From Bradyrhizobium sp. 190 (GTDB lineage Bacteria > Pseudomonadota > Alphaproteobacteria > Rhizobiales > Xanthobacteraceae): DNA of 64,000 nt. Below, in pieces: positions 43,016-52,245 of the stretch. A program made the position numbers and the translations under genes. Position 1 is the stretch's first letter, and each line of letters starts with the position of its first letter. The stretch is from assembly GCF_023073415.1 (NCBI RefSeq), contig NZ_JADPJL010000083.1, positions 54,371-118,370 of the forward strand. The letters are read 5' to 3'. Below the pieces are notes generated by a model. That model was given only the letters and a program-made list of their open reading frames with translations. It did not search any database and was not told the origin of the DNA.

Positions 43016-44059
43016 ATGCGTATTCTCATTACCGGTTCGATGGGCTATGTCGGTCCCATCCTTACGCGTCACCTCCGGCAGAAATTTCCAGACGCCGAAT
43101 TGATCGGCTTCGATACTGCATTCTTTGCCCACAATCTTACCGGGCCGACCAGATTGCCCGAGTCGCTGCTGGATCGCGCCCATTTCGGCGATATCAGAAA
43201 CTTTCCGCCGGAACTGCTCGACGGTGTCGATGTCGTCGTCCATCTGGCGGCGATTTCCAACGACCCGATGGGCAAGGAATTCGAAGGCGTCACCGAAGCG
43301 ATCAATGAAAAGGCCAGCGTTGCGCTTGCGCAGATGGCGGAGCAGCGCGGCGTCGGCCGCTTCGTGTTCGCTTCGAGCTGCAGCATTTACGGCGCCGCTG
43401 AAGGTCACCCCAAGCGCGAAAGCGACTCGCTCAATCCCCTCACCGCCTACGCACGGTCCAAGGTCGCGATGGAAAATGCGCTCCGCGCGAGCAACGCGGG
43501 CGAAATGACGGTCACTTGCCTGAGGTTTGCGACCGCTTGCGGCATGTCGGATCGCCTGCGGCTCGATCTGGTCTTGAACGACTTTGTCGCGAGCGCGCTG
43601 GCTACTGGCGAGATTACCGTGCTCAGCGACGGGACACCGTGGCGGCCGCTGATCGATGTGGCCGATATGGCAAGGGCAATTGAATGGGCCGTCGGACGTG
43701 ATACCGACCGGGGCGGACGGGTTCTTGTGGTGAACGCCGGCAGCAACACAGGAAATTATCAAGTCCGCGATCTGGCCCAGGTCGTGGCCGCTGAACTGCC
43801 CGGAACCCGGGTCAGCATCAACACGGCGGCGCCGCCGGACCTGCGCTCTTATCAGGTCGATTTTTCACTTTTTGCCGAACTGGCTCCTGCGCATCTCCCT
43901 GCGGTCCCGCTCGCTCAGTCCGTCCGAAACCTCTCAGCCGGACTGAACGGAATGGGATTCTCGGACAAGGAGTTTCGCACATCCTCCCTGATGCGGCTCA
44001 AGACGCTCAAGGACCACATTGCGGTGGGTCGGCTGTCTGCCGACCTCCGCTGGCAATAA
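43016..44059 (+). CDS. NAD-dependent sugar epimerase/dehydratase (SDR)
   Basis: About 347 residues from ATG 43016 (AGAAGAAAG upstream); a GTG at 42995 overlapping the rfbF stop is in frame. GSMGYVG is the NAD motif near residue 7-13, FASSCSIYGAAEGHP the catalytic Ser region and YARSK the Tyr-Lys pair (about 142-146). It lies between the cytidylyltransferase and a 3,5-epimerase-like gene, so it acts on the same CDP-sugar series. It could be the 4,6-dehydratase replacement, an epimerase or a reductase. Confidence 0.8.
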   Translation: MRILITGSMGYVGPILTRHLRQKFPDAELIGFDTAFFAHNLTGPTRLPESLLDRAHFGDIRNFPPELLDGVDVVVHLAAISNDPMGKEFEGVTEAINEKASVALAQMAEQRGVGRFVFASSCSIYGAAEGHPKRESDSLNPLTAYARSKVAMENALRASNAGEMTVTCLRFATACGMSDRLRLDLVLNDFVASALATGEITVLSDGTPWRPLIDVADMARAIEWAVGRDTDRGGRVLVVNAGSNTGNYQVRDLAQVVAAELPGTRVSINTAAPPDLRSYQVDFSLFAELAPAHLPAVPLAQSVRNLSAGLNGMGFSDKEFRTSSLMRLKTLKDHIAVGRLSADLRWQ

Positions 44060-44077
44060 TCTTGAAAGGCTTACATC

Positions 44078-44644
44078 GTGAAGTTTCACCCAACGCCGCT
44101 TCATGGCGCCTACACGATCGAACTCGAAAAGCGCGGTGACGACCGGGGCTTCTTCGCACGCTTTTTTTGTCAGAAAGAATTCGAAGCGGCAGGCGTGCCG
44201 ATGCCAATCGTTCAGATCAACAACTCCCTGAGTGCAAAAGCCGGCACCCTGCGCGGGATGCACTATCAATTGGCGCCGGCCGCTGAGATCAAGGTGGTGC
44301 GCTGCATCCGCGGCGCGCTCTACGACGCCATCGTCGATCTGCGGCCGGACTCCCCGACCTTCGGCAAGTGGTTCGGCGTTGAACTCACCGCAGAAAACCG
44401 AACGATGATTTTCGTTCCGCAGGGTTTCGCGCATGGCATTATGACGCTCACCGACGACACCGAAGCGTTCTATCTGGTGAATGCGTTCTACGCGCCCGAA
44501 CAGGAGCGCGGCTTGCGCTTCGACGATCCACGATTCGGCATCGAGTGGCCGCGGCAACCCGTGGAAGTTTCACCCAAGGACAGCAGCTGGCCGGACTTCG
44601 ACCCCGTATTCCATGGCGTCGAATCCTTGCGAGGCCTGACGTGA
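44078..44644 (+). CDS. dTDP-4-dehydrorhamnose 3,5-epimerase-family protein
   Basis: 188 residues from GTG 44078. The cupin fold of RmlC is seen in DDRGFFARFFCQKEF, VQINNSLSAKAGTLRGMHYQ (His of the catalytic dyad region) and VVRCIRGALYDAIVDLRPDS with FVPQGFAHGIMTL. Epimerises a 4-keto-6-deoxy nucleotide sugar at C3 and/or C5. In this operon the substrate is more likely a CDP-linked sugar than dTDP. Confidence 0.85.
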   Translation: MKFHPTPLHGAYTIELEKRGDDRGFFARFFCQKEFEAAGVPMPIVQINNSLSAKAGTLRGMHYQLAPAAEIKVVRCIRGALYDAIVDLRPDSPTFGKWFGVELTAENRTMIFVPQGFAHGIMTLTDDTEAFYLVNAFYAPEQERGLRFDDPRFGIEWPRQPVEVSPKDSSWPDFDPVFHGVESLRGLT

Positions 44645-45567
44645 GAATCCTTCTGACCGGCGGCAGTTCGTTTACCGGTCTGTGGTTTGCGCGCAGCCTG
44701 GCCGCGAAAGGCCATACCGTCGTTGCCTCCCTCAGGGGCAGCGATTATTCGGGCTTGCGCGGCAGCCGAGTGGCCGAGCTTCGCCGTGTTGCTGAAGTCG
44801 TCGAGGACTGCCCGTTCGGCTCGGCCCGCTTTCTCGATCTCGCAGGGACCGGCTCATGGGATCTGTTGTGCCAGCATGCGGCGCAAACCGGCGATTACCG
44901 CAATCCGGACTTCGACGTCATTGGCGCCGTCGCCGACAATACGAAAAATCTTGTCGCGGTCCTGAAGAAGATGATGGGTCGCGGCTCGGCAGGCGTCGTG
45001 CTCACCGGCTCGGTATTCGAACAGGACGAAGGTGCCGGCGATGCGCCGCTCAGAGCTTTTTCACCCTACGGACTGTCGAAAGGCCTCACCTGGCAATACT
45101 ATCGCTTCCTGAGCGAGACCCTGCAGTTCAATCTCGGGAAGTTCGTGATCGCGAACCCCATTGGACCGTTCGAGGAACCGCGGTTTTGCAGCTATTTGAT
45201 ACGCTCCTGGTTCAAGGGCGAAGTTCCGGCGGTACGGACACCTCTGTACGTTCGTGACAACATTCATGTTGATTTGCTGGCTAAAGCCTACGCGACCTTT
45301 GCCGAGAGCGTGACTTCGCAGCGCGGCATAACGAAGTTCAATCCGAGCTTCTATGTCGAGAGCCAGGGCGCCTTTGCGCAACGCTTCGCCACCGAAATGT
45401 CATCCCGTCTTGGGGTTGCCTGCCCGGTCACGTTGCTGCAGCAGGAGGACTTCACCGAACCGATGGTCCGGATCAACACCGACCGGATTGACGGGGCGGG
45501 GTTGGGCTGGAGCGAAACATCGGCTTGGGACGCCGAAGCTGAATTCTACGGGCAGGCCGCAAAATAA
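44641..45567 (+). CDS. NAD-dependent sugar epimerase/reductase (SDR)
   Basis: 308 residues from GTG 44641, which overlaps the previous TGA (GTGA). GGSSFTG is the NAD motif and FSPYGLSKG carries Tyr-x-x-x-Lys (about 140-145). SVFEQDEGAG and NPIGPFEEPRFCSYLIRSW complete the SDR pattern. Probably the 4-ketoreductase or epimerase that finishes the CDP-sugar. A hairpin follows the stop. Confidence 0.78.
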   Translation: MRILLTGGSSFTGLWFARSLAAKGHTVVASLRGSDYSGLRGSRVAELRRVAEVVEDCPFGSARFLDLAGTGSWDLLCQHAAQTGDYRNPDFDVIGAVADNTKNLVAVLKKMMGRGSAGVVLTGSVFEQDEGAGDAPLRAFSPYGLSKGLTWQYYRFLSETLQFNLGKFVIANPIGPFEEPRFCSYLIRSWFKGEVPAVRTPLYVRDNIHVDLLAKAYATFAESVTSQRGITKFNPSFYVESQGAFAQRFATEMSSRLGVACPVTLLQQEDFTEPMVRINTDRIDGAGLGWSETSAWDAEAEFYGQAAK

Positions 45568-45574
45568 CTACGGA

Positions 45575-45608
45575 GGTCGCGTCCGCCCGATGGACGGCGG
45601 TCGCGACC
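45575..45608. terminator. Hairpin between SDR gene and Cys-rich gene
   Basis: GGTCGCG and CGCGACC (45575-45581, 45602-45608) pair, extended by CCGCC/GGCGG. It stands between convergent genes, without a T-run, so a two-way terminator is plausible but unproven. Confidence 0.4.
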
Positions 45609-45616
45609 GCTAACTG

Positions 45617-45859
45617 CTATCTGTTCCGGCAGCTTTGCCTGCACGTTTGGGCCTGGCTGTCGCATGCGCTCTGACAGGGAGCGCCGAGCGTGGTTGGGCA
45701 CACGCGCTTGCAGGAATCATTTTGACTGGCGCAGTTGGCAAGACAGGCGTCAGTGGTGGCATCGGCCAAGCGCCATTTGCCCATCGAGACGTTGCCTTGA
45801 CCCGCAGCGGCGGTTCCAAGCAGCAGCAGGGACAACACTGCACAGAGCGCAAGCTTCAT
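45617..45859 (-). CDS. Small secreted protein with four CX3C motifs
   Basis: 80 residues. Sec signal MKLALCAVLSLLLLGTAAAG, mature part about 60 residues. Four CX3C motifs in order, CLANC, CKRVC, CQSAC, CRQSC, separated by 6, 7 and 6 residues, making two matching halves. This spacing predicts paired helices locked by disulfides, superficially like twin-CX3C helical hairpins. Role unknown; an adhesion, metal-binding or antagonistic peptide are all possible. Confidence 0.65.
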   Translation of the reverse strand: MKLALCAVLSLLLLGTAAAGQGNVSMGKWRLADATTDACLANCASQNDSCKRVCPTTLGAPCQSACDSQAQTCRQSCRNR

Positions 45860-45902
45860 GAATACCTCCGGTTACGCAGCTTTCGCGGCTGCCAAAAGGC
45901 GC

Positions 45903-46280
45903 CTATGCGCGGCGGCGGCGAGTGCTTTCGCTCTTGGTTTCCTGCTTGCCAATCACGAACTCCTCGATCTTGTGACCGGTCTTTAGCGCGGCCGTGAGCC
46001 AGCGCGGCTGCTTTCCGCGACCCGACCAGGTTTCGGAAGGCTCCTCGGGGTTTCGATATTTCGGGAATACGCGTGGGTACTTCCGGCGCTCGCGCGGCGC
46101 ACTTCGGGCATCCGCGGATTCCGTTTGGCGCATTTCCTTCTCGCGCCGAAGTTGCGCCAACCGCTTCTCAAGCTCACGCTTTTCCGACGTCAACCGAACC
46201 GACAAGACCTGGCTGAGCTCCTCATGGAGCTGCCATAACTCGTCTACAGACATTCCATCGAAATTTGGCTTCTTGTTCAT
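45903..46280 (-). CDS. H-NS-family nucleoid protein, copy 1
   Basis: About 125 residues from ATG 46280; the frame opens at 46298. N-terminal coiled coil (SVDELWQLHEELSQVLSVRL ... KRLAQLRREKE), then the DNA-binding module KYRNPEEPSETWSGRGKQPR + WLTAALKTG, the variant H-NS core typical of rhizobia. It binds AT-rich DNA and silences foreign genes. A second copy is at 57384-57695. Confidence 0.85.
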   Translation of the reverse strand: MNKKPNFDGMSVDELWQLHEELSQVLSVRLTSEKRELEKRLAQLRREKEMRQTESADARSAPRERRKYPRVFPKYRNPEEPSETWSGRGKQPRWLTAALKTGHKIEEFVIGKQETKSESTRRRRA

Positions 46281-46552
46281 CCCGCCTGTAACCATCACGA
46301 TTCGCTACAAACTATAAGTCCAGCGGCGGGCCTTTCCAGCAAAATTGTAGATTTGGCAACAAATCTCCGTAAAACATGGGTTTGCAGAGCACCAAACCTA
46401 AGTGCTTCAAATATCTCCCAAATCATGATTGGCCCGCTGCCCTTCCGGGGGCGGACAGGTGTTAATACGCCGCAGTTAGCGAGGTTCCCCGCACCCAAGG
46501 GTTGAAGGAAGCAGGCATCCGGCAGATTACGAGCGCCGGCGTCTTCGCCCGA

Positions 46553-48016
46553 TCAGTAAGCGTTGCGCTTACTCAGTACCTCGAAAAAGGTTTTGATCAG
46601 GATCTGGATGTCCAGCCACAGGCTCCAGTTGTTGATGTACCAGAGGTCGAGTTTTACGCGTTCAGAGATGTGCTCGATCGTAGGCGTGCCCCCGCGCGCG
46701 CCGTTGCATTGCGCCCAACCGGTCATGCCGGGTTTAACGTGATGCCGGAACGCATACTCGCTCAATACCGTCTCAAAATAATTGTCATGGGCCAGCGCAT
46801 GCGGACGCGGCCCGATCAGGGACATATCTCCCTTGAGGACGTTCAATAGCTGGGGCAATTCGTCGATACTTGCCGATCGCAACAGACGGCCAATGGACGT
46901 TACCCGCGGATCGTCGCGCGTAGCCTGCACCACGGCGGGCCCGTTTTCCTGCACGGTCATGGTGCGGAATTTGAACATCATGAACTGCTTGCCATTAAAT
47001 CCCTTTCGGAACTGCCGGAAAATAACCGGCCCGGAACTGTCAAGCTTGATGGCGAAAGCCGTGAGCGCCATGATGGGGAGAAAGAACAGCAGCGCCAGGG
47101 CCGCGATGACGATGTCCATCACGCGCTTGACGAAGCGTTCCGCGGCACTGAGCGGCGCACGTTGAATTTCGATGGCGAGGACGCGCTGACGCGCCGACGA
47201 CGCATAATTCGTTAACGTTCGAACCCGCATGTCGGGCAAGAGCCGCACTGCTACCGGAAGCGTCTTGACGTGCTCGCGGATGAACTCCAGCCGGGGCGCA
47301 TCCTCCCAGGGCATCGCAAGCAAGACTTCCCGGCAATTGTTGCGCCTGACAAAATTTGCGGCTGAATTGATAACGCTGACATCGGTGGAGTCGCGCTTCA
47401 CTGGATCGTCTTCCGAACTGAGCGTGAAGCGGCTGACTTCGGACGTACCGAAGAAAACCAGCAGATCCCGGGGCTCCAACGCGGCGATCTCCTGGAGATC
47501 GCCGATCAGCACGATGTCGCGCCGGCCGATCGCACCGCGCGAAACGGCAGCCGCCAGGGCCAACTTGGTAGCCTTCCTGACGGCGAGTAATCCCGCCGGC
47601 GCAGCAAAATAGAACACCACAAAGGCGCCGCGCGAATAATCGACGCCGATCTTGAGCAGAAACGCAAAGAAGGCGAGCAGCAGCCCTGTCGTAAACCAGC
47701 AAATCAGTATTTCGCCGATCTCGACGCGCGGTTTGGCGCTGTCAGGAAAATCATAATAGCCGCTGCCGCTCATGCGCAGGATGTGAATGAAGCTGGCCAA
47801 CAACCCGACCGCGCAATGCGGGAGAATGTTCGGCACGTCGTTGCCGACGGATAGCTGATATCCAACGCCCCCCGCCACGCTGGACAGCAGGATCACGAAG
47901 GCATCTGCGGTCGATAACAGATAGGGGACTGCATTGCTGGAAAAACGAGCGGGAGAACCGCCAGCGGATTTGTCGAGTTGGCCTACCTTGTTGCCAATAT
48001 CCGCTCCAATCGACAT
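46553..48016 (-). CDS. Polyprenyl glycosylphosphotransferase (ExoY/WcaJ-like, full-length)
   Basis: 487 residues. The N-terminal half has four or five membrane helices and a Rossmann-like CoA-binding-type domain (IGRRDIVLIGDLQEIAALEP). The catalytic C-terminus starts KRVMDIVIAALALLFFLPIM and contains PVIFRQFRKGFNGKQFMMFK, FRTM, SIDELPQLLNVLKGDMSLIG, PRPH and KPGMTGWAQ. It transfers a sugar-1-phosphate to undecaprenyl phosphate and so starts a polysaccharide repeat unit. Divergent from a small membrane protein; next to the CDP-sugar operon. Confidence 0.93.
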   Translation of the reverse strand: MSIGADIGNKVGQLDKSAGGSPARFSSNAVPYLLSTADAFVILLSSVAGGVGYQLSVGNDVPNILPHCAVGLLASFIHILRMSGSGYYDFPDSAKPRVEIGEILICWFTTGLLLAFFAFLLKIGVDYSRGAFVVFYFAAPAGLLAVRKATKLALAAAVSRGAIGRRDIVLIGDLQEIAALEPRDLLVFFGTSEVSRFTLSSEDDPVKRDSTDVSVINSAANFVRRNNCREVLLAMPWEDAPRLEFIREHVKTLPVAVRLLPDMRVRTLTNYASSARQRVLAIEIQRAPLSAAERFVKRVMDIVIAALALLFFLPIMALTAFAIKLDSSGPVIFRQFRKGFNGKQFMMFKFRTMTVQENGPAVVQATRDDPRVTSIGRLLRSASIDELPQLLNVLKGDMSLIGPRPHALAHDNYFETVLSEYAFRHHVKPGMTGWAQCNGARGGTPTIEHISERVKLDLWYINNWSLWLDIQILIKTFFEVLSKRNAY

Positions 48017-48210
48017 GAGAAAAATGCCCGCGCAGTATCACTGATACCAACCGTCCGATTATTGGCCAGAGAGACCATAAATCCGACAGACCTTCAAAGG
48101 CCTAAGTAACTCTTCGTTAATACCCGTGACCATACACTCGGCCGGAGTGCGACGCAACATTTAATCAGTTTTGAATGCGCTTTTAACCGTATTATGGAGC
48201 GAGCTGACGC

Positions 48211-48474
48211 ATGCTGCCCATCCTCGCCTGCGGTGTCGGCATCTATGTGGGCCTCCATTTTAATATTTTGGCGCTGCTCCCGCTTTCAGTGCTGGGCGCC
48301 GGCGCGTACCTGGTCTCGGCCTGGGCCAACGGCCATGGATTGCTGGACGGCCTGGCCGTCGTGGCACTTCCAATCATCACCGTTCAGGTGGGCTATTTCC
48401 TGGGGCTAACGACCCGGCCGGCCTATTTGCATTTGCGATCCCGGATCAATATTCGGCACTCAGAGCGGGTATAA
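48211..48474 (+). CDS. Small hydrophobic membrane protein
   Basis: 87 residues. Three likely membrane segments (LACGVGIYVGLHFNILALLP; LSVLGAGAYLVSAW; LDGLAVVALPIITVQVGYFL), then a basic tail HLRSRINIRHSERV. No family recognised. It is divergent from the glycosylphosphotransferase gene and may share its promoter region. Confidence 0.6.
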   Translation: MLPILACGVGIYVGLHFNILALLPLSVLGAGAYLVSAWANGHGLLDGLAVVALPIITVQVGYFLGLTTRPAYLHLRSRINIRHSERV

Positions 48475-48530
48475 TCCCGGCAATACGATTTAAACGCGGA
48501 TTATCCGCAATTTTCCGTGGCCGATGGTCC

Positions 48531-48878
48531 CTACCGCACCTTGTCGGCGAAATACCGGCTGAAGACTTCCTGAATGGCGCCCAGACCGCCAAGCTGACGC
48601 TCGAGCTCCTGCGTGCGCTTTTCGCCGCTTGCCATTTGCTGCTCGTATTCCTTGATCCTGGCCGCGTCCTTGGCGTCGCGCGTCAGATATTCATCGTAAT
48701 CAGTGCCTGTGGCAAAGGCAGCCTGATCGCGCGCCGCATCGACCCGCGCACGCAGGGCGTCCCTCTCTTTCTGGATCGACGCGACTGCGGCCGCAACGGC
48801 GGCCGAAATTGAGCCGAGCCGTTCGCTGTCGGTTTGAGCGTCACGCTCCGCGGAACGAACCTTGAAAGCTCGTGCCAT
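48531..48878 (-). CDS. Coiled-coil hypothetical protein
   Basis: About 115 residues from ATG 48878, with AGGAGA upstream; the frame opens at 48914. Predominantly helical and charged (AAVASIQKERDALRARVDAA; ARIKEYEQQMASGEKRTQEL), with no signal or membrane segment. The C-terminus IQEVFSRYFADKVR may be a separate helix. Upstream, CCGGTTC and GAACCGG (about 48900-48931) form an inverted repeat that could regulate it. Function unknown. Confidence 0.6.
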   Translation of the reverse strand: MARAFKVRSAERDAQTDSERLGSISAAVAAAVASIQKERDALRARVDAARDQAAFATGTDYDEYLTRDAKDAARIKEYEQQMASGEKRTQELERQLGGLGAIQEVFSRYFADKVR

Positions 48879-49125
48879 ATCTAGTCTCCTTGGGCAGACC
48901 GGTTCTCGTTGCACTGCTTTGCTGAACCGGCAGATCGCTGGACTACCGTTGGGAAGGAAGTTTTGTACAGCCTATCGAACCGCTGCCCGATCAACAACGT
49001 TGCATTTTTTTGAAAAAACGAAAGGCTAGATTGCTAGATGATTCGGATTTTCTGCAATAGCAACGACCGTGCAAGCGTACAGGTTTGCCAAGCATAGGCC
49101 GAGGTGACAACCGGACAGAAGCAAG

Positions 49126-49551
49126 ATGAGATTTCGAGACACCTTGAAATTTGCTCTTGAGCTGTTTGTGCCTGCAAAGCTCATGCACCCAGGCGGGAGT
49201 TCTGCGTCCGATCCAAAGCCCGACGCTCCGCAGAATGGCGCGACAAGTCTCGATGCCGAACAAGCCCCACCGGGCGGAAAGGCCCGCCGGCTTATCGAGG
49301 AGTTGGACCATGGCCAATTTGGCGGTCCCTCGTTCGGTCCGCAAACGATCGAGTTGATGTCAAAGGCGCTGGAAGGCGCCGAGGCTTCCTTGCCCGAGCC
49401 GGCATCGGGCCAGCAGCTTCGATTGATTGCAGCCAGGATCTTGAAGGTGGCCGCCGACGGCGAGCGCGATCCGATCCGCCTGAAGGCCGCGGCGATGTCT
49501 GCCCTGGGGTCGATTGCTGGCAATGCGGACGAAAAGCCGCCGTCGACCTGA
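49126..49551 (+). CDS. Hypothetical protein, Ala/Pro-rich
   Basis: 141 residues from ATG 49126. Basic N-terminus (MRFRDTLKFALELFVPAK), a Pro/Ser/Asp-rich linker and a helical C-terminal part (QQLRLIAARILKVAADGERD). No recognised domain. It precedes the cyclase-like gene by about 150 bp in the same direction and could be in its operon. Confidence 0.5.
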   Translation: MRFRDTLKFALELFVPAKLMHPGGSSASDPKPDAPQNGATSLDAEQAPPGGKARRLIEELDHGQFGGPSFGPQTIELMSKALEGAEASLPEPASGQQLRLIAARILKVAADGERDPIRLKAAAMSALGSIAGNADEKPPST

Positions 49552-49704
49552 CAGCAAGCTCCGCCGAAAGAACGGGCCGCCTGGGTACTGGCCCGGCATC
49601 CGCCTGATCGGACGGGGTGATTTGCCACTAAAGCGGACGGCGAGCTATAAGCTGATCGAGCGGTTGTCCGATCGTCTCGCCCGCTCTGCCTGGGGACAAT
49701 CAAA

Positions 49705-50721
49705 GTGGTTCATCGCGAAGCTCCTAAATCGATCCTGGTTCACGTGCTGTTTGGACTGAGGAAACTGTTGGGCGTCGCAACGTTCGCCCTGATCATTGTT
49801 CTGCTGGGCCCGAAGCTGTTTGTCCTGTTCGACAATCCGAAGAACGCAACGATTCCAGCCAAGCTGTTCGAGGCGCGCGAATACATTCTCACTAAATCGG
49901 TGCCGGTGCTGCATCGATATGTGCCGACCAACATTGCCGGCAGCGATCGTTCCGACTGGATCCTCATTGGTCTCGCTATTGCCGTAACTATTTTCTCAGG
50001 CGCAATCGCCCAGCGCACGCAGACCGCCTCGAACCGGCGGCTTCTGCGAAAGTCGGCCCAGGCATGGCGCCGGAAAGAGGGTGTGAAGCCGGGCTCCAAG
50101 CTCGACGCCGAACTGGAAACCACGCTGCGAATGGCGGAAAGCGGCAAGGCCGTAAACCGTCAGGAGTTGCTGCGGGTGTTTGCCGAAACCAAGAAGAAGC
50201 TCGACACATTCGGCCGTGAAGTGGCCTTCCTTGCGATCGACGTGGTCGGATCGGCAGGGATGAAGACTGGCGAAGATCCTGCTTCAGTTCAATATGACTT
50301 CGAAGAGTATCGAAAGCTCGTGGAGCGCATCTTCCGCGCCAGAGGCGTGTTGAAGACGGCATGGACGCCCGACGGCGTGATGGCATGCTTCGCCCATGTG
50401 GAGGACGCTTGCCAGTCAGGCAAGGATGTCATCAAGAGTCTCAAGGTGTTCAACCGCGAGGTGAAGGTGTCCAAGGCCGATTTCGCCGTTCGCTGCGGCG
50501 TGAACGCGGGCCTCGTCTACTTCGACGACTCTACTCCGCTCGAGACGATCTCGGATCGCGTCATCGACGTCGCCGGGCACATGCAGAAGAACGCCGAGCC
50601 GAATACCGTGCTGGTGGCACGCAAGATCATCGAGCCGCTGCGTCAGCTTGAGGAATTTACCCACACCACGCAAGTCGTCGATGGCTACGAAGCCAGCGTG
50701 TGGCGGAATACGGGCTCTTAA
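49705..50721 (+). CDS. Membrane-anchored class III nucleotidyl cyclase-like protein, probably degenerate
   Basis: 338 residues from GTG 49705. Two membrane helices (VATFALIIVLLGPKLFVLF; WILIGLAIAVTIFSGAIA), then a linker and a cyclase homology domain from about 170. Metal-site aspartates appear kept (FLAIDVVGS and TPDGVMACF, plus RCGVNAGLVYF). The usual transition-state Asn and Arg (N-x3-R) read D-V-A-G-H here (ISDRVIDVAGHMQ). It may be a receptor rather than an active cyclase. Confidence 0.65.
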   Translation: MVHREAPKSILVHVLFGLRKLLGVATFALIIVLLGPKLFVLFDNPKNATIPAKLFEAREYILTKSVPVLHRYVPTNIAGSDRSDWILIGLAIAVTIFSGAIAQRTQTASNRRLLRKSAQAWRRKEGVKPGSKLDAELETTLRMAESGKAVNRQELLRVFAETKKKLDTFGREVAFLAIDVVGSAGMKTGEDPASVQYDFEEYRKLVERIFRARGVLKTAWTPDGVMACFAHVEDACQSGKDVIKSLKVFNREVKVSKADFAVRCGVNAGLVYFDDSTPLETISDRVIDVAGHMQKNAEPNTVLVARKIIEPLRQLEEFTHTTQVVDGYEASVWRNTGS

Positions 50722-50870
50722 GCCACGCTCGCCCTGCCCGCATATTAGCGCCATCATGCGGCCCATTTGCGAAAAGACTTGGCGCCTCAAATGTATGTCG
50801 AACGTGCCTAGTCGCAAATCCGAAATAAAATGGAGTTGGAGTATCTGATTTCAATTCTTTGAGGGGAAAG

Positions 50871-50893
50871 AGGCCGCCAACTGAAGCGGCCCC
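50871..50893 (-). terminator. Terminator of PEP-CTERM gene 2
   Basis: GGCCGC and GCGGCC arms around CAACTGAA, just past the stop of the minus-strand PEP-CTERM gene; the transcript then runs into a pyrimidine-rich CTCTTTCCCC. Confidence 0.6.
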
Positions 50894-50919
50894 TCGATCT
50901 CAAATCAGGGCTGACCGGA

Positions 50920-51633
50920 TTAGGCGGCGCGAAGCGCGGTGTTGTTCTTGCGGCGATAAGCCATGAAGCCGACACCAGCGAAGCCAAGGATCATCATCGC
51001 CCACGTCGATGGTTCGGGAACAGCGCTTGTGAACGTCGCCGAGAAGGTGGCGTCGAAGTGATTCGCTGAAGACCAAGAACTTTGAGTTTGACCAGGCGTC
51101 GGGAGCGGCACGGTGTCGTCATGGATAGTGCTCCACACGAAAGTGCCAAGATTGGAGTTAGAGTTAACGTTGTTGCAGCCACTAAAACTTAAACACGAAC
51201 CAAAGCTCGCTATGCCGGCGTTACCAGCGATTCCGTACGTGCTCAGGAACGCCACATATGTCTGGCCCTGCGTGACGTTGAGCCCAATGGGCGAGAAGTC
51301 GAGAAGACCGGCTCCATTTCCGGATATCACCGGGCTCTGCCAGAGCATTGTGGTCGGCTTGGAGCCATCCCACGCGTACACTGCCCCATATAACGAAGTG
51401 ATGGTCGAGTTATTCAGGGTAAACTGAAAGTTAGTAAGCGCCCCCGTGGTAGGAGCGGTGAACGTCTCACCCATGAATTGGGTTTGCTGACCACCAATCG
51501 GAGCGCCAGAAAGGGTGTTATGGGGGTAATTGTTTACTGGATTGCTGATAACAACAGCTGACGCGGGGGATGCACTTAGCGCCACGATGCAGGTTATCGC
51601 GGCCACTGCCGCGGCTGTCTTGATACTGTTCAT
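50920..51633 (-). CDS. PEPxxWA-CTERM exported protein 2
   Basis: 237 residues from ATG 51633, with AAGGAAG upstream; the frame opens at 51675. Signal peptide NSIKTAAAVAAITCIVALSA + SPASA, beta-rich domain with a CX5C pair (GSCLSFSGCNN), and tail VPEPSTWAMMILGFAGVGFM + AYRRK. Exosortase substrate at the outer surface. Transcribed alone. Confidence 0.9.
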   Translation of the reverse strand: MNSIKTAAAVAAITCIVALSASPASAVVISNPVNNYPHNTLSGAPIGGQQTQFMGETFTAPTTGALTNFQFTLNNSTITSLYGAVYAWDGSKPTTMLWQSPVISGNGAGLLDFSPIGLNVTQGQTYVAFLSTYGIAGNAGIASFGSCLSFSGCNNVNSNSNLGTFVWSTIHDDTVPLPTPGQTQSSWSSANHFDATFSATFTSAVPEPSTWAMMILGFAGVGFMAYRRKNNTALRAA

Positions 51634-52245
51634 AATACTTCCTTGATATGCTAAGCTTAGCCTCGCCTCAGACAAGGCTTTCCTGGCCGCTGTTGCATGG
51701 CGGCAATTTATCGTCGTTTACCACTATTGAATCACTGTGACGGCTGCGTAACATTTCCGGTTTTATTCCGGACCGCTGCTGCGCAGTAAATGCGCCGCTT
51801 TAAGATCAAAGCGAGCATCAACCCTCGGTGCGTCACGCTATCGCTTCCATGAGTGATGCGGGCTTGTGTCGGTCGCGCCGACACGCTTGCGCCAGCAAAA
51901 AACGCAGCCGCGGAAAACCACTGCAGCCGCATGAAGTAATCGTCACACGAAGCTCTGCTGCCCACATTTGCCAGACGATCCCTGTTTGCTTTTTCCGGGT
52001 CAAACTTGGATCAGTGCGACGCGATCACGCCCGCCACAAACATCACGGACTGCTTCTCCTGATTGCAATCATGTTCAGCCCGCAATTAAGGAAAAGCAGA
52101 AAACCGCCACCTGAAAGCCGCGCCAAGGCTGCCTTATCGGACTAAGCGAATAAAATCATTGGAATATTTTTTATTACCGCGCATTGACCGCCACAATTTC
52201 ATCACATATATTTTGAGTTTAATTAGTTAATTTGATAATTTTTCG
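51634..52245. other. 612-bp region without a supported gene
   Basis: Several short frames are open but none has a recognisable product. The final 100 bases before 52246 are AT-rich. The left part should contain the promoter of PEP-CTERM gene 2. Confidence 0.45.
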
